Assembly (NCBI GenBank): GCA_031216915.1
Contig: CM062288.1
Span: 175,997,919 to 176,061,918 of the forward strand
Reading direction: 5' to 3'
From: Pictodentalium vernedei
Taxonomy: Eukaryota > Mollusca > Scaphopoda > Dentaliida > Dentaliidae
Length of the DNA stretch: 64,000 nt
In this document: in pieces, positions 22,930-34,315 of the stretch
How the letters are laid out: the number at the start of each line of letters is the position of its first letter
Numbering within the stretch: the stretch's first letter is position 1
Translations under genes and position numbers: made by a program
The notes under the pieces: generated by a model
Told to the model about the DNA's origin: nothing
Seen by the model: only the letters and a program-made list of their open reading frames with translations
Databases searched by the model: none

Positions 22930-25132
22930 TGACCCCAAAACGTCAAATGAAAAATCTCTTGAAGAAATGTGGAACAGTCTTAATAGAGCAAACCAGATTA
23001 AAAATGCTAATGTCGTTGTTGCCTGAGACTCCAGTCTTCCAGGCTGGAATTGGAAAACCAAAACCCTCAAACAAAATACACTTTACTCAGAAAACCACTA
23101 CAAATTTCTAGATATCCTAGACAACAACGGGCTAGTCCAACTCGTAGAAGATCCAACATGGGGAGATACCACCTTAGACCTAATATTTACAAACAATCCA
23201 ACAAAATTTAATCGAGTTGGGACCATGTCAGGAATCTCAGACCATGACATCGTCTTCTCAGAAATCGACATAACACCTTTGAAAAAATCACAAAAGTCTC
23301 GAAACATCCCCATATATAGAAAAGCTCAATGGGATAGCATCAAAGAGGATATGACATCAGTGCATGAAAAAATGATTGAGATGGAAAAACAGATCTGTGG
23401 AGTCAACGAAATGTGGAACTTCTTCAAAACCAATCTGAACACTATAACATCCCACACAAACTGTGCAGAACCAAAGATAGTCTACCTTGGCTAACACCTG
23501 AACTTAAGAAACTAATAAAAAGAAGAGATAGATTATATAAACGTCAGAAAAAAATGAAAAGACAAAAGAGGCATTGTATGTTTCAAAGAGATCAAAAGTT
23601 TAGTACAGAGGGGCCTTAGGAGAGCATACTGGAAGTATATAGATGGTGTTGTGCTACCACAAGAGGATGCTAACCAATATAGTGGACTCAAACGTTTCTA
23701 GACCTACATAAAACACAAAATGACAGACTCAAGTGGTGATGGCCTGCTACACTCCAACCCACATGACCAGGCAACAATACTGAATAAACAGTTCCAATCT
23801 GCATTCTGACAAAAAAAAACCCACATCAGTACCGAGGAATTCAAAGCTCAATTGCTTATGACCGGTACATATCCACAAGCTCCAGATTTAATCAGAACAT
23901 GTAATGGGATTGCCAAACTGCTTAAGAAGCTTAACCCGCATTAGGCGGCTGGCCCAGGCGGAATCAAACCAAGGGTCCTGAACTAGCAGATAACCTAGCC
24001 CCGATCCTCACAATCATATTCTGTACATCTCTTGATACTGGAGAAGTCCCGTCTGAATGGAGAATTGCCCATGTTAGCCCAATTTACAAGAAAGGTGATC
24101 GCTACAGGGCTGAGAATTACCGTCCCATATCACTCACCTGTATCTGCTGCAAACTGGTGGAACATGGTGGAACATGTAGTCACTAGCCATATTATGAAGC
24201 ATGCGGGAGATAATAACATCATTTATTCCCTGCAACATGGCTTTCGCAGTAGACGTTCGTGTGAAACACAGCTGATTGAATTTGTTGATGATGTCTCTGC
24301 AAGCATGGCCTCCGGAAGCAGACAGACGTCTTGATAATGGACTTCTCAAAGGCTTTTGATAAAGTTAGCCATAGCCTTCTCATTCACAAACTGGTCCACT
24401 ACGGCATTCGAGGGAAAGTCAACACCTGGATCAATAATTTCTTAACCGACAGAACCCAGGCAGTAGTTGTCGACGGCGAGACATCAAGCCACGTAAGTGT
24501 GGAATCTGGAGTACCTCAGGGGTCGGTCCTCTGACCCGGCCTCTTTCTATTCTACATCAACGACATGCCAGAGGGGCTAACTGCAACAGTGAAGCTCTTT
24601 GCTGATGATACAATTGCCTACATCACTGTAAAATCCAATTCCGACGCCTGTTTACTCCAGAGGGATCTTGACAAACTTGGTGACTGGGAAAGAAAGTGGA
24701 AGATGGAGTTTCATCCTGGAAAATGTAACGTGTTATCGATCAGCAGGAAAGCCAACTCGATCAACCACCAATCGGTCAAAAGTGCAAAATACCTGGGCTG
24801 TCTAATTACTACAAGAACTCAAGTGGGATAACCACATAAACAACGTCTGTGGTAAAGCCAACAAAACACTAGGCTTTCTACGTCGTAACCTAAACATCAG
24901 CTCAACAAATGTAAAAGAAAATGCATATAAATCATTGGTTCGACCTCATGTAGAATACGCATCATCTGTTTGGGACCCCTATCACCAAAGGACATACATA
25001 GGCTTGACATGATTCAAAGAAGAGCAGCACGATATGTCAGTAATAGACATGGGAATAGATCTAATGTGGACAGTATGGTCCAACAATGAAAGTGGAGACC
25101 TCTAATCGAACGCCGACGGGACGCAAGGCTTA
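22930..25132 (+). pseudogene. Rex/CR1-jockey-type LINE, 5' segment of a split copy
   Basis: Plus-strand frames encode the end of an AP-type endonuclease (LPGWNW after a degraded GDFN, then DPTWGDTTLDLIFTNNPT and ISDHDIVFSEID, 22980-23280). The RT follows: ENYRPISLT, LQHGFRSRRSCETQLIE, DFSKAFDKVSH, GVPQGSVL then a TGA at 24532, LFADDT with the catalytic Asp pair near 24600, and RPHVEYASSVWDP. It ends at RRRDARLT. Several stops and frameshifts show it is dead. The sequence is interrupted exactly at 25132 by the pogo-like element and resumes at 29585. Family name (Rex1-like within the CR1/jockey assemblage) is from motif recognition. Confidence 0.88.
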
Positions 25133-25502
25133 CGGGAGACCGGGGCAAGACGCCCCCGTAACAAATATTTGACTTTATTCTTTTAACAAAAACAGTGCCG
25201 CATGTCTCTATGTGGTTCGGGTCACTCCCACTCATCTTGCATCTTTTGCGAACATCGGTTTATTCTGAGCTTATAGTTTGATGGTGAAAATGGCAAAAAA
25301 CTATATACTTAATTTATGGGGCGTTTTGCCTCGGATACGGGCCAATAAGCCCCCACGTGGGCCTTTTGCCCCAATTGAAAATATCAGTCTCTGAAATCAC
25401 TAAACCTCTAAACTTTATTTTATGATTATCAGAAATTACAAAACATCAAAACTTTATTTTATTAACTTTTAGAATTCATTTCAACCAGAGCATAAACACT
25501 GT

Positions 25503-25761
25503 TTAACCCTTTATCCAACTCAAAAAGTAGACCACACTTCTCGAAACTTGCGAAAATATTCTTGAATATAACGAAATACTTCCGTGTTTGTCCTCAAAAC
25601 ACAGTTTAATACCCCATCATTGGAACAACCTTGGTGGTCAGTGTGGGGGCTAAAAGCTATGTTTTCCAGACAAAATGAAAACACAATTTTAACTATATTT
25701 TTTGTGAATAGCGATGGTCGATTTAGGGCCTCAATTTAGATACGGTTAGATAAAGGGTTAA
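25503..25761. mobile_element. TTAA MITE, copy a of a tandem pair
   Basis: The left end TTAACCCTTTATCCAACTC (25503) and the right end AGATAAAGGGTTAA (to 25761) are inverted. The interior has a degenerate core (AATACCCCATCATTGGAAC...GGGGGCTAAAAGC). The final TTAA is shared with the next copy. Confidence 0.75.
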
Positions 25762-26030
25762 CTCTTTGACTAACGTAACGGTAAAACCCGGTCAGCTCAG
25801 CACAATACACGAAAATCGTTATTCATATTTTGCTATATTTTCGGAGGGGGGGGGGGGGGGGGGAGTTGTTTCAAAAAACATAGCTTTTGACCCCTCATTG
25901 GAACGAGCTTGTCAAACGCGTTTCAATGAGGGATCATGGGCAATGTTTCTGAAGCAAAAAATGAAAATGTTTAGTTAAACATTTTTTTTGTGTGTGGGCC
26001 GTCTGCTATTCAGGCAGGGTGAAGGGTTAA
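25758..26030. mobile_element. TTAA MITE, copy b of a tandem pair
   Basis: It starts TTAACTCTTTGACTAACG and ends GTGAAGGGTTAA. The core CTTTTGACCCCTCATTGGAACG...TTTCAATGAGGGATCATGGG is well preserved, and a G run lies at 25845-25863. It shares its first TTAA with copy a, so one copy probably inserted at the other's target site. Confidence 0.75.
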
Positions 26031-26045
26031 AACAATTTCCATATC

Positions 26046-26315
26046 TCACAGACACGAATAACACAGGTCACAATCACCTGGCCCACAAGCTTCGTGAAGC
26101 CACAGTTTGCACTTCGTGCATTGAAGCCATGGTCCAAAAGGTGGGTCGAGATACCTAATGGCACACATACAACATGGAACATTTTCTTCATCAGGATCAG
26201 CTGTGCAAGAATGTCCTTCTCTTCCATTCTTTGGTGTGACGTTTTTCTTAGGGGCTTTATTTTTGTTTTGAGATCTCTCGGGGACATTCCTTTTGGAAAC
26301 TGTTTTATTCAACAC
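26046..26315 (-). pseudogene. C-terminal PHD-like zinc finger of a pogo-like transposase
   Basis: The frame ends in a C4HC3 pattern: a CCMC pair, WLQCTKC, WLHEAC and CDLCYSC, with a preceding basic stretch (KKNVTPKNGREGHSC). Invertebrate pogo/Tigger-like transposases commonly end in such a PHD-like finger after the DDE domain. The DDE domain itself is missing between this and the N-terminal relic, so it cannot encode an active transposase. A host PHD protein is possible but less likely, given the matching N-terminal fragment 150 bp upstream and the surrounding TIRs. Confidence 0.65.
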
Positions 26316-26463
26316 TGGTTTTGCTTTAATTTGTTCAGCCCTTTCTAATGCGACTTTACTACTGGAAAGAGATCAACATCACCGCTGACTCAGCCTTTCT
26401 CTTTCGTTTCCGGAGGGAGGGGGGGGGGGTGGTGATAAAATTTTTCGGGGAGGGGAAAGCTAC

Positions 26464-26572
26464 TAATTTGTTTCAAGCTCGCTGTTCCTTCATCCACTGC
26501 CTCGAGGGCTCCCTTCAAAGCCGCTTCCCTACACGACCCACGGGTACTCTTTCCCTGATAGTGTCGAACCAT
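26464..26572 (-). pseudogene. N-terminal HTH relic of a pogo-like transposase
   Basis: The frame from the ATG at 26572 reads MVRHYQGKSTRGSCREAALK followed by an ALEAVDEGTASLK segment. That matches the start of psq/CENP-B-like helix-turn-helix transposases of the pogo group (MVR-Y-RK-T-RG... then A--AV--G). It breaks off near a G run at 26416-26430. The next recognisable piece of the protein is the C-terminal finger at 26315, so the middle was deleted. Confidence 0.6.
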
Positions 26573-26639
26573 TTCCTGAAATAAAAACAGATGTTTTCTT
26601 GAGAATAGGCCTACTCGAATATGGATATTTAACAAGCTT

Positions 26640-27480
26640 ACACACTACAGGGGAAGTGGTACAGGGGGGGGGGGGGGGGGGGCAGCAATCCACTTTTTAC
26701 TAATAATGTTTAAAAGAGTTATATTTGAACACTCGTATGATTATCCTATCTGATGTGTTTACACACTAAATGGCTAGTTATTCTCCCAGTCAACCCTAAT
26801 ACCAGGGAACTTACTTTCGAGTCGGCTATTGTGTGGGTGCCTGAGTACTGACCACCCCAATACCGTACAAATTGCGCAATAGAACGGCCCACTAATGGCA
26901 CTGGTGCTCTAAAATCATCCAGATCGCTTTATAGATCACAAAACCCAGAACCGCGCTTACACTTCCAACACTCCCCACCCCTCCACCACCCCATATTAGA
27001 TGTCGCTTCACACTCCATATCGTAGGATTAATTGGTGTTTCTGTTACATAATAGCTTTAAGAATTACTTGAATCAACTTGTTGACTTGATCCCCCGACAT
27101 CTGAACATTTTTCGGCCCATCCAAAAAAAATAAATAATAATAATAAGTGGGCTCGCAATTTTATGTTTCAGCCTTCAGTAGGCTTATGTCAAGGGCTCTT
27201 GGAGGCACCACTATGTATTAAATTATCCAAATAATCTCCTTTTTGAATTTTGAGCATACACCACCTTAAAGGATTCAAGACAATCATAAGGAACGTCGAT
27301 ATAAAAAAAGAAATCATTAAATCCTTGAACGGGGTAAAACGCCCCCATCGGCGTTTAACCCCACTGTCAACAAGAGCACCACGTAGCGGGACAATATACG
27401 CCTGTTTTGTATTTTTGAAGGGTTGGGGTAAGGATGAGGGTGAGGGTGAAAATTGTTTGGACCAACCCCATATTCGAACT
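26640..27480. other. Interior of the pogo-like element; no gene
   Basis: Contains a G run (26666-26682) and one copy of the terminal core (GGGGTAAAACGCCCCC, 27331). No coding region was recognised. Confidence 0.45.
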
Positions 27481-28577
27481 TGACCTGTATTTTGTTTTGA
27501 TTAAACAACATACCAAGTTTGGAACTAATCGGAAAACAAATAATAAAAGTTATCATCTGGAAACCAAATATTTGATGCATTCTATGTCCAACAAGGTCCA
27601 TAATTCGAACTGACCCAATATTCGAACTTGACCTGTCTTTTGTTTTGATTAAACCACATACCAAGTTTAGGAGTCAATCGAAAAAAAAAATACTAAAGTT
27701 ATCATCTGGAAACCAAATGTTGACGAACAGACAGACCGAGGATGGACAAATGGACAGACAGACAGACAGACTGATTCCATAATTTGACGGTTTTTCAACA
27801 GGCGTATAAAAAAATCAGTTAGGCCATACTAAAGTTATAATCCGGAAAACACAAAAATGCACAAATTCAAGAGGAATAACTCTGGAAAGGTACATGCGAT
27901 TTTGGCCGAAAGTGAACTTGAGCTGTGCTTTATGGTAATAAACAAAAATCTGAGAATTTGAAACAAATTAGTCAAGGCAAACTAAAGTTATCATCCGGAA
28001 ACCACATAATTCACAAATTTGCAATCATTCAAGGGGAATAACTATGGAACGGTACATGCGATTATCGCCAATGGTGAACTTGAAGTGTGCTTTGTGGTCA
28101 AAAACAAAATCTGAGAATTTGAAAACAATCGGCCAAGGCAAACTAAAGTTTTCATCTGGAAACCACAAAATCCACAAATTTGCAATCATTCAAGGGGAAT
28201 AACTTTGGAAAGGTATATGCGATTGTGGTCAAAAGTGAACTTGAGCTGTATTTTGTGGTCAAAAGCAAAAAACTGAAAATTTGAAATAAATCGGTCAAGG
28301 CAAACTAAAGTTATCGTCTGGAAACGAAATTTGGGCTAAATTCCCATAAATAAAGGGCCATAACTCTACTGCAAATGGGCCGCTAGAAACGGAAATCGAA
28401 CCCATCCTGTATTTTGTCATACTAAATCCACATGCCAAATTTAACTCAGCTCAAACCATTACAGCTAAAGTTATCGTCCGGAAACGAAATGTGTCCATGG
28501 ACGGACAGACAGACAGACAGACAGGTGGAGAGACCATTCACATAATACGTCCCGTTTTTCAAACAGGTGTATAAAAT
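27481..28577 (+). repeat. Array of about 167-bp units with hairpin ends
   Basis: Units share AACTAAAGTTATCATCCGGA, AAACCACA, CAATCATTCAAGGGGAATAA and AAGTGAACTTGA. Two hairpin ends occur: at 27786-27813 (GACGGTTTTTCAACAGGCGTATAAAA) after a (GACA)n tract, and at 28550-28577 (CCCGTTTTTCAAACAGGTGTATAAAA) after a (GACA)n tract at 28503-28525. Confidence 0.75.
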
Positions 28578-29205
28578 CAACATCTGAAAAATTTGGTGTC
28601 AATCCGTCAAGGCGTTCGGCTTTAAATGAACGGAAATCATTTTTTTTCAAAAATTGTGTTTTCAAAGGGCTATAACTCTGCAGCGGATGGACTGAGAAAT
28701 ACCAATATCGAACTTGACCACCTGTATTTTATTGCTACAAACAACATCTGGGAGTTTGATGTCAATCCGTCAAGGCGTTCGACTTTAAATGAAGGGAAAC
28801 CAATTTTTTTCGAAAGATTGTGTTTTCAAAGAGCCATAACTCTGCAGTGGATGGAATGAGAAACACCAATATCGAACCTGACCTGTATTTCATTGCTAAA
28901 ACAACATCTGAAAAATTTGGTGTCAATCCGTCAAGGCGTTCAGCTTTAAATGAACGGAAACCAATTTTTTTAGAAAAATTGTGTTTTCAAAGGGCCATAT
29001 CTCTGCAGCAGATGGACTGAGAAACACCAATATCGAACTTGACCTGTATTTTAATGCTAAAAACAACTTCTGAAAGTTTGATGTCGATCCCTCAAGGCGT
29101 TCGACTTTAAATGAACTGAAACCAAATTGTTTACGGACAGACAGACAGACAGACGGACAGACTGATAACATAATACGACCGTTTTTTAAACGGGCGTATA
29201 AAAAG
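28578..29205 (+). repeat. Second array, about 165-bp units, same hairpin end
   Basis: Units share TCAATCCGTCAAGGCGTTCG, CTTTAAATGAACGGAAA and CAAAGGGCCATAACTCTGCAG (near 28578, 28744, 28908 and 29063). It ends with (GACA)n at 29139-29165 and CCGTTTTTTAAACGGGCGTATAAAA. Open frames in it are shadows. Confidence 0.8.
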
Positions 29206-29584
29206 ACGTTTTGCCCCAAACCACGTGTGAGAAACGAAACGGCCAATGTTGTTCTCAAACAGTTTAAGGTTGTTGATCACAATTTAAATTATTCGCGAAG
29301 TGATTACGTAGTTTACTATTACATGGGTGTGATAAAACTCGAAGTCGAATCAAGATGAACAATTCTCCTATGATGATACTCAATTTTATAAAAATACACT
29401 GAAAAAGCTATTTAACTGATTTGTTTATACTACTGTTCAGTTTTCTTTTGAATGCAGACGATATGAAGTAAGGGACATCACTCCGAACTGAATCCGTGAA
29501 CAAAAAACGCGAGTTCCGCGCCGACTTCTGATTTAATGACGGTAGGCGTTTTACCTCAGGTGGGCGTCTTGCCCCGGTGTACCC

Positions 29585-29940
29585 TACTATGTTATACAAA
29601 ATTGTAAATGAGAAAGTGGCAATAGATAAAGATAGTAAGCTAATAACACTAGCTCGCAGGACGGGGCATACCCACCACCTAGCTTTCCAAATACCATCAA
29701 GCCCTAGTGACTTTTGAAAATATTCCCGTTTCCCACGTACCATCAGGGAATGGAGTTCACTACCACCTGGAATTGTGTCCGCAACATCATCTGACGCCTT
29801 TAAAGCCCGGGTCTCACAAGCACAATTCCAATAGAATGATGCTTCCTGTTTTTTAATACTTTATCTGGTTGTTTTAACTCTAACATGGACACTCTACCAT
29901 ATGGTGTACCATTTGGGTCAAAAGTCTATTTTCATCGCGA
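29585..29940 (+). pseudogene. 3' segment of the split Rex/jockey-type LINE
   Basis: Starting at the right TA of the pogo insertion the frame reads TMLYKIVNEKVAIDKDSK, then RTGHTHHLAFQIP, RFPRTIREWSSLPPG and DAFKARVS, with a stop in the middle and one at the end. This is the usual C-terminus of this LINE group and joins the RRRDARLT end at 25130 without gap or overlap. The 3' untranslated part, with TACCATATGGTGTACCATTT, extends to about 29940. Confidence 0.88.
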
Positions 29941-29954
29941 TGAGAATAAAATAC

Positions 29955-30670
29955 ACGTCCGACATATATTTTTTTTTATCGGTGCATCTGGATTTTTCAG
30001 TTGCAACGCTATTTCTCATTACAGGTGCACCTATAAAATTTAGCGGTGCACCTATAATTTGTACGTTCAGCGTATATTGAAGTACACGTCCATCGTATAT
30101 TTTATACGTCCGACGTATAAATACACGTTGGACGTGTGTTTTTTAGAGAAAAATAGCGATGCACCTACATTTTTTCCAGGATCACCTACATTTAAAAATA
30201 CCGTTGCAACTGCAAATTCCGGGTGCATCGATAAAATGTACACGTCCAACGTATATTTCTGACAAAATACACGTCCATCGTATATTTTTTCCGGTCAAAA
30301 TACAAGTCCAACGTATATTTCCCCTGAAAAACACGTCCGACGTCTAATTATTTATCGTTGCAACTGGATTTTACAGTTGCAACGCTATTTCTGTATACGG
30401 GTGCACCTGTAAAATTTAGCGGTGCACCTATAAATTATACGTCCATCGTATATTAAAATCCACGTCCAACGTATATTTATTTTACGTCCGACGTATAAGT
30501 ATACGTTGGACGTGTATTTTTCGTAGAAATTAACGGTGCACCTGTAAATTTTTCTAGTTGCTCCTCCATTTCAAAATACCTCTCCAACTATAAAATCCGG
30601 GTGCATCGATAAAAATTACAAGTCCAACGTATATTTTAGAATAAAATGTACGTCCATCGTATATTTTAAC
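29955..30670. repeat. Modular array of short palindromic words, two units of about 340 bp
   Basis: Three kinds of word recur with AT-rich spacers: variants of ACGTCCAACGTATATTT (also inverted, ATACGTTGGACGTGT), GGTGCACCT with TAAAATTTAG, and GTTGCAACG or GTTGCAACTG. GGTGCACC and GTTGCAAC are perfect palindromes and ACGTCCGACGT is nearly so. Unit 1 (about 29955-30295) and unit 2 (about 30333-30668) keep the same word order. No open frame of note and no match that I recognise. Confidence 0.85.
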
Positions 30671-32740
30671 TGTTTCGAGGTGCAAAGGCCGGCATTAAGC
30701 GGGGGTCCTACTAAACACAGAGGGATGTCGAGGTATACCGAGGGATACCGAGGTGAAGGAAAACAAGTAAGTAAGAGTTATTTAAAAGGCTTTAATATAT
30801 GTGTAGATGTATAATTTAGTCCTTTGAAGCAATATATGTGATGTAACCGATGATTTATTCGAGTAAATGCGAGATATAAAGACCGAGCTGTTGTCGAAAA
30901 CTGCACCTCGGTATTTAGAAGGTAGATTTGTAATTAATAGGTTATCTAGGTGTCTGAGTGAAGCGTGAAAATGCTAAATGGGTATCACAAGACAGATCAC
31001 TTTAACGGTTTTCCTAAATACCAGTACCCCCGAACCCACGAGACCCACCCCCCCCCCCAATCGCACTCGCACGGTGTTTTTAGAGAGAAAAAAACATTTC
31101 ATTTCTAGTATGTAGTAAGCATTAATTTGCAAGCAGGGTAGCAGTGAATTTAAACTCAAAAACGCCTTCGTCTGAGTGGTTCTGGGGTGGGAGGGGGGGG
31201 GGGGTCTGGTTGACGATAAGCGCACCACGACGCGCCGTTCACAACGACGGTTTAAGAACGATACACGACGCTTCAGCAACGTTGTGCATTTGCTTCAGCG
31301 ATCCGGCTGCGTCGACTCCACTCGCCCAGCTGCAGTTGGTTCATCGGCAGCTGCCGTCGTGGCACACGGTAGTTGTATGCGACGCGGTGCAACGTGCGCG
31401 CTGCACTTATACCCGTACACATTTCATACCCATACAGCAGCAACAGAGATGTAGGTCCATTTTGAGGGCTTGCTAGACCACCCGCCCTACTTTGTACAGG
31501 TTCAACCGGGTTTTGGTGATCTCATTGCGATCCAATTGTATTCCTTTTCAGGTTCTTTCCTCCTCCGGATCGTCGAGCAGATCGAGAAACAGTGTACTGC
31601 AGTTGCGATCGAGCTTCCATACGTATCGACGCGCACATGCAACGCCCTTGCAAAAAATGACCAAGTCAGTCCAATAATTCTGCAACCGTACATCTGGCCG
31701 AGCCCGTTTTCGAATTCGATCAAGACACTGTTCCCTGAAACCCATGTGCCAAATATCAGTCAAATAGGTTGACGTTTGTTGAAGTTATCGCTCTATCAAG
31801 CTCAAAATTAGTCGATTTTAACAAAGGGCCATAGCTCTTGTGAAAAAGCATGGGCATGCCCTATTTTGCGTCATCCGGCGTTGAACATGCATATCAAGTC
31901 AAATACCACTCGACTAAAAATCAGAGTCTTTGGTATCCATCCGATAATACTGTCGGAATCTCTCGGGATCTTCTCTCAACTCTTAGACAAGTCTATGGAA
32001 AACTCCTACACTTTTCTTCTTTTCACAAATTGTGTGTACGCAATTGTGACATTCATGTCGGTTTCTCACGAGCACCATGGACCATATAGCAAAAAACTTC
32101 TTTTCTTCTTGACTGAAGGTTTGGCACGTCTGTCTTTGTGCATGCCTAAAAACTATCTGACACACTGCAAAATTGCTTGCGTGGTATGAATTTATTCGCC
32201 CGGATTCGGTGTGGCTTAGAAATTCGGACGTACTAGAAATATTCGCACTTCCGAAAATATTCGACCGGTGGGAAATTCGCACGCACGCGTTCGGTATGTT
32301 TTTCGCCTTTAGTCCGCTTTGACAGTATGTAAAATTTTTGGGTCAAATACCAGGGGACCGTCATGGGCCGGTTTGGGCAATTTCCACGATGTGTTGTTCA
32401 ATTGCTGGTGAAGAATGCGTTCGCGAAAGCACCCAACTGCCGATACTGTGGTTCCGCCAGCCTGGGTGTGATAGACCTGGGTGTTGGAGAGCCCGCCCAG
32501 AGGTAGACGCGGTCGACGAAGACAAAGGAGACTAGCGGAAACTCGGCTCGTAGTTCTTCCAGTCGGATGGGCCACTTCTGCGATGTATTCCTCTTGTCCT
32601 CTGGATAGTGCTTATAGTGCTATGTTATGCAGGTTTAGGGTAGGACTATCTCCAGATGGGAGGGAAAGGGGTTACGCCTGTTGCTATAGGCGTCATATCT
32701 CCGGTATTTGACGTCAGATTTTCAATTTTTTTTTTCAACT
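30671..32740. other. No supported gene; CpG-rich interval at 31190-31440
   Basis: 31200-31440 is rich in CpG (GACGCGCCG, CGTGCGCGCTGC) and contains overlapping frames on both strands, none with a recognisable domain. 31740-32200 resembles non-coding repeat text (AACAAAGGGCCATAGCTCTTG). A promoter or unmethylated island is possible but unproven. Confidence 0.4.
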
Positions 32741-33478
32741 TGTTATTCGGGACGATGAGTATACTAAAAGTTCACTGATTTCCACTTTATCCAGTGAAAT
32801 TTAATTCTGACGTTTCACGACCTTCCATCGCCAATAAAGAACGCCATATTTATTTATTTATTGGTGTTTAAGGTCACACACTTCTGCACAATGGCTAATC
32901 ATGACCACAACATGGAGATAAAGTCAAGGTCAGTCAATCGTTTATACCCCATATTGCCTATTTTAGAGGACTCACACCCCAAGAATTAGTGACTGGGTCC
33001 TATTTTACCAGTGAAACAATGCATGTTTACCACAGTAAACAAGCATTGCTTCACTTCCCGGGGTTCCCGCGGGGGGAATAAAGCCAATAGCGTTTACAAT
33101 TTTACAACTATTTGGATGAAACTGCACAATGTTTGAGCTATTGTATTCCACTTGACATCTGGATTGATATTATTATAGTACTATATTTTGCACCTTTGGA
33201 GGTAGAGCTGTCATCATATGGGAGTGGGTAACACCTGTCTGTATTGAGTCGTGTATCTGATATTTAATGTCACATGTTATTCGGGATCATGAGTACTAAA
33301 AGTTCACTTAATTTCAACTTTATGCACTGAAATTTAACAATTTTTGACAGTTTTGATGAAACTGCACAATACATGAGTTTAGCTTTTCCTTTCCAGTCTG
33401 AGATTTATGTAGTGCTACGTTATGTAGTTTGGGGCTGTGGGTGGTCACTAGAGCGGTTGTGTGTGTGTGTGCGGGGGG
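32741..33478. repeat. Diverged direct repeat, about 540-bp spacing
   Basis: TTATTCGGGACGATGAG-ACTAAAAGTTCAC with CCAGTGAAATTTAA (about 32741-32808) recurs as TTATTCGGGATCATGAGTAC... (about 33278-33345). A TAGTGCTA-GTTATG shoulder occurs at 32615 and 33408. A truncated SINE lies between the copies. Confidence 0.55.
32846..32960 (-). mobile_element. SINE 3' fragment (reverse)
   Basis: ATTTATTTATTTATTGGTGTTTAAGGTCACAC followed by CTTCTGCACAATGGCTAATC matches the 3' tail of the reverse SINEs at 36741-37060 and 57601-57688. The 5' part is missing. Confidence 0.65.
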
Positions 33479-34315
33479 GGGTGCAAAACTTAAAAATGAC
33501 GTTAATTGGAAGATCCCAAAACACATGTATTTTTACTTTTTGACCTGAACAACATACTAAAATTTCATGAAAAGCGGACGAAATTAATTTTTTTGAGACG
33601 TTTGTGTGAAAAGAATGAGCCAAAAAATCGGCCAGAGTTATTGAGAACTTTCCAGGTCGGTACCACATTTTTGTTTTTTTTGTTGGAGATGGAATATCTA
33701 CAATTTGAAAGAGAGAGACTTGCCAGTCGAAAGAAAAGACTATATTGGACGCTGTGTTGGATAAAGATGCGATGTCAAAAATCTGAAGCAACCCCGAGAA
33801 CTAGAAGCGAAGGAGTAATGTGTGCCAAATTTCAAGCCGATCGGTTCAGCGATGAACTCTACAGCGTGCCTGACGAGAAAAGACAAAAAGACTGACGAAC
33901 TCTGTAAGTCATCCCATCTTCGTTGGATGGCTTCATTAATAGATAACTTGTATGGGTTTGAAGTCAAAATAATGTTACTAAACTCCGGATATATTATGTA
34001 TTATGATGATACAGTCCGATACACCAAATCACTATCCAGGTAACGTTTATTTGGGGTCTCTGGTGGCCATACTTCGACTGTGGTCTCCAACTCCCTCTTT
34101 TTCTACCTGCTGTCTCATTTTAGTGTGACCTGATCCAATGGCAGTCTGGCGTTCTTGGTTTCCGTCTCTTCCAGTTCGGTTTCCGAGAGGCCCACTTGTA
34201 GCTTCGGGTTCTCGGCATCCAGTTCTTGTACATGCTTCTTCGGCACTTCTTGTTGTGTCCCAGCTCTTTTCGTTGCCCTTTCTGCTTGTGCAGCTTTTTT
34301 CCGACATGTTTCCAT
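33479..34315. other. No supported gene
   Basis: The longest frame (33506-33895, 129 codons) ends in text derived from a common non-coding block (GTGCCAAATTTCAAGCCGATCGGTTCAG) and shows no domain, so I do not call it a gene. GT/G tracts lie near 33458-33480. Confidence 0.45.

Larger units (their letters stand above)
25133..29584. mobile_element. Pogo-like DNA transposon remnant, 4.45 kb, inside the LINE
   Basis: Terminal 23-bp inverted repeats match at 20 positions and share the core ACCGGGGCAAGACGCCC. They are flanked by TA (25131-25132, 29585-29586). Removing the element and one TA rejoins the LINE frame from ...RRRDARLT to MLYKIVNE..., which confirms both boundaries. TA duplication fits the Tc1/mariner-pogo superfamily, and two transposase relics inside (26046-26315 and 26464-26572) agree. 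Several internal copies of the terminal core (GGGGCGTTTTGCC, 25318; GGCCTTTTGCCCC, 25361; GGGGTAAAACGCCCCC, 27331; GTTTTGCCCC, 29209) look like subterminal sites. It also hosts two TTAA MITEs and two arrays. Confidence 0.85.

Noticed and set aside
31144..31772. Overlapping frames in the CpG-rich interval as an exon
   Set aside because: Frames are open on several strands at once, which is typical of GC-rich sequence; no motif or splice pattern was convincing.
33506..33895. A 129-codon plus-strand frame as a gene
   Set aside because: Its 3' third is a common non-coding repeat text (CCAAATTTCAAGCCGATCGG) and no domain is seen.
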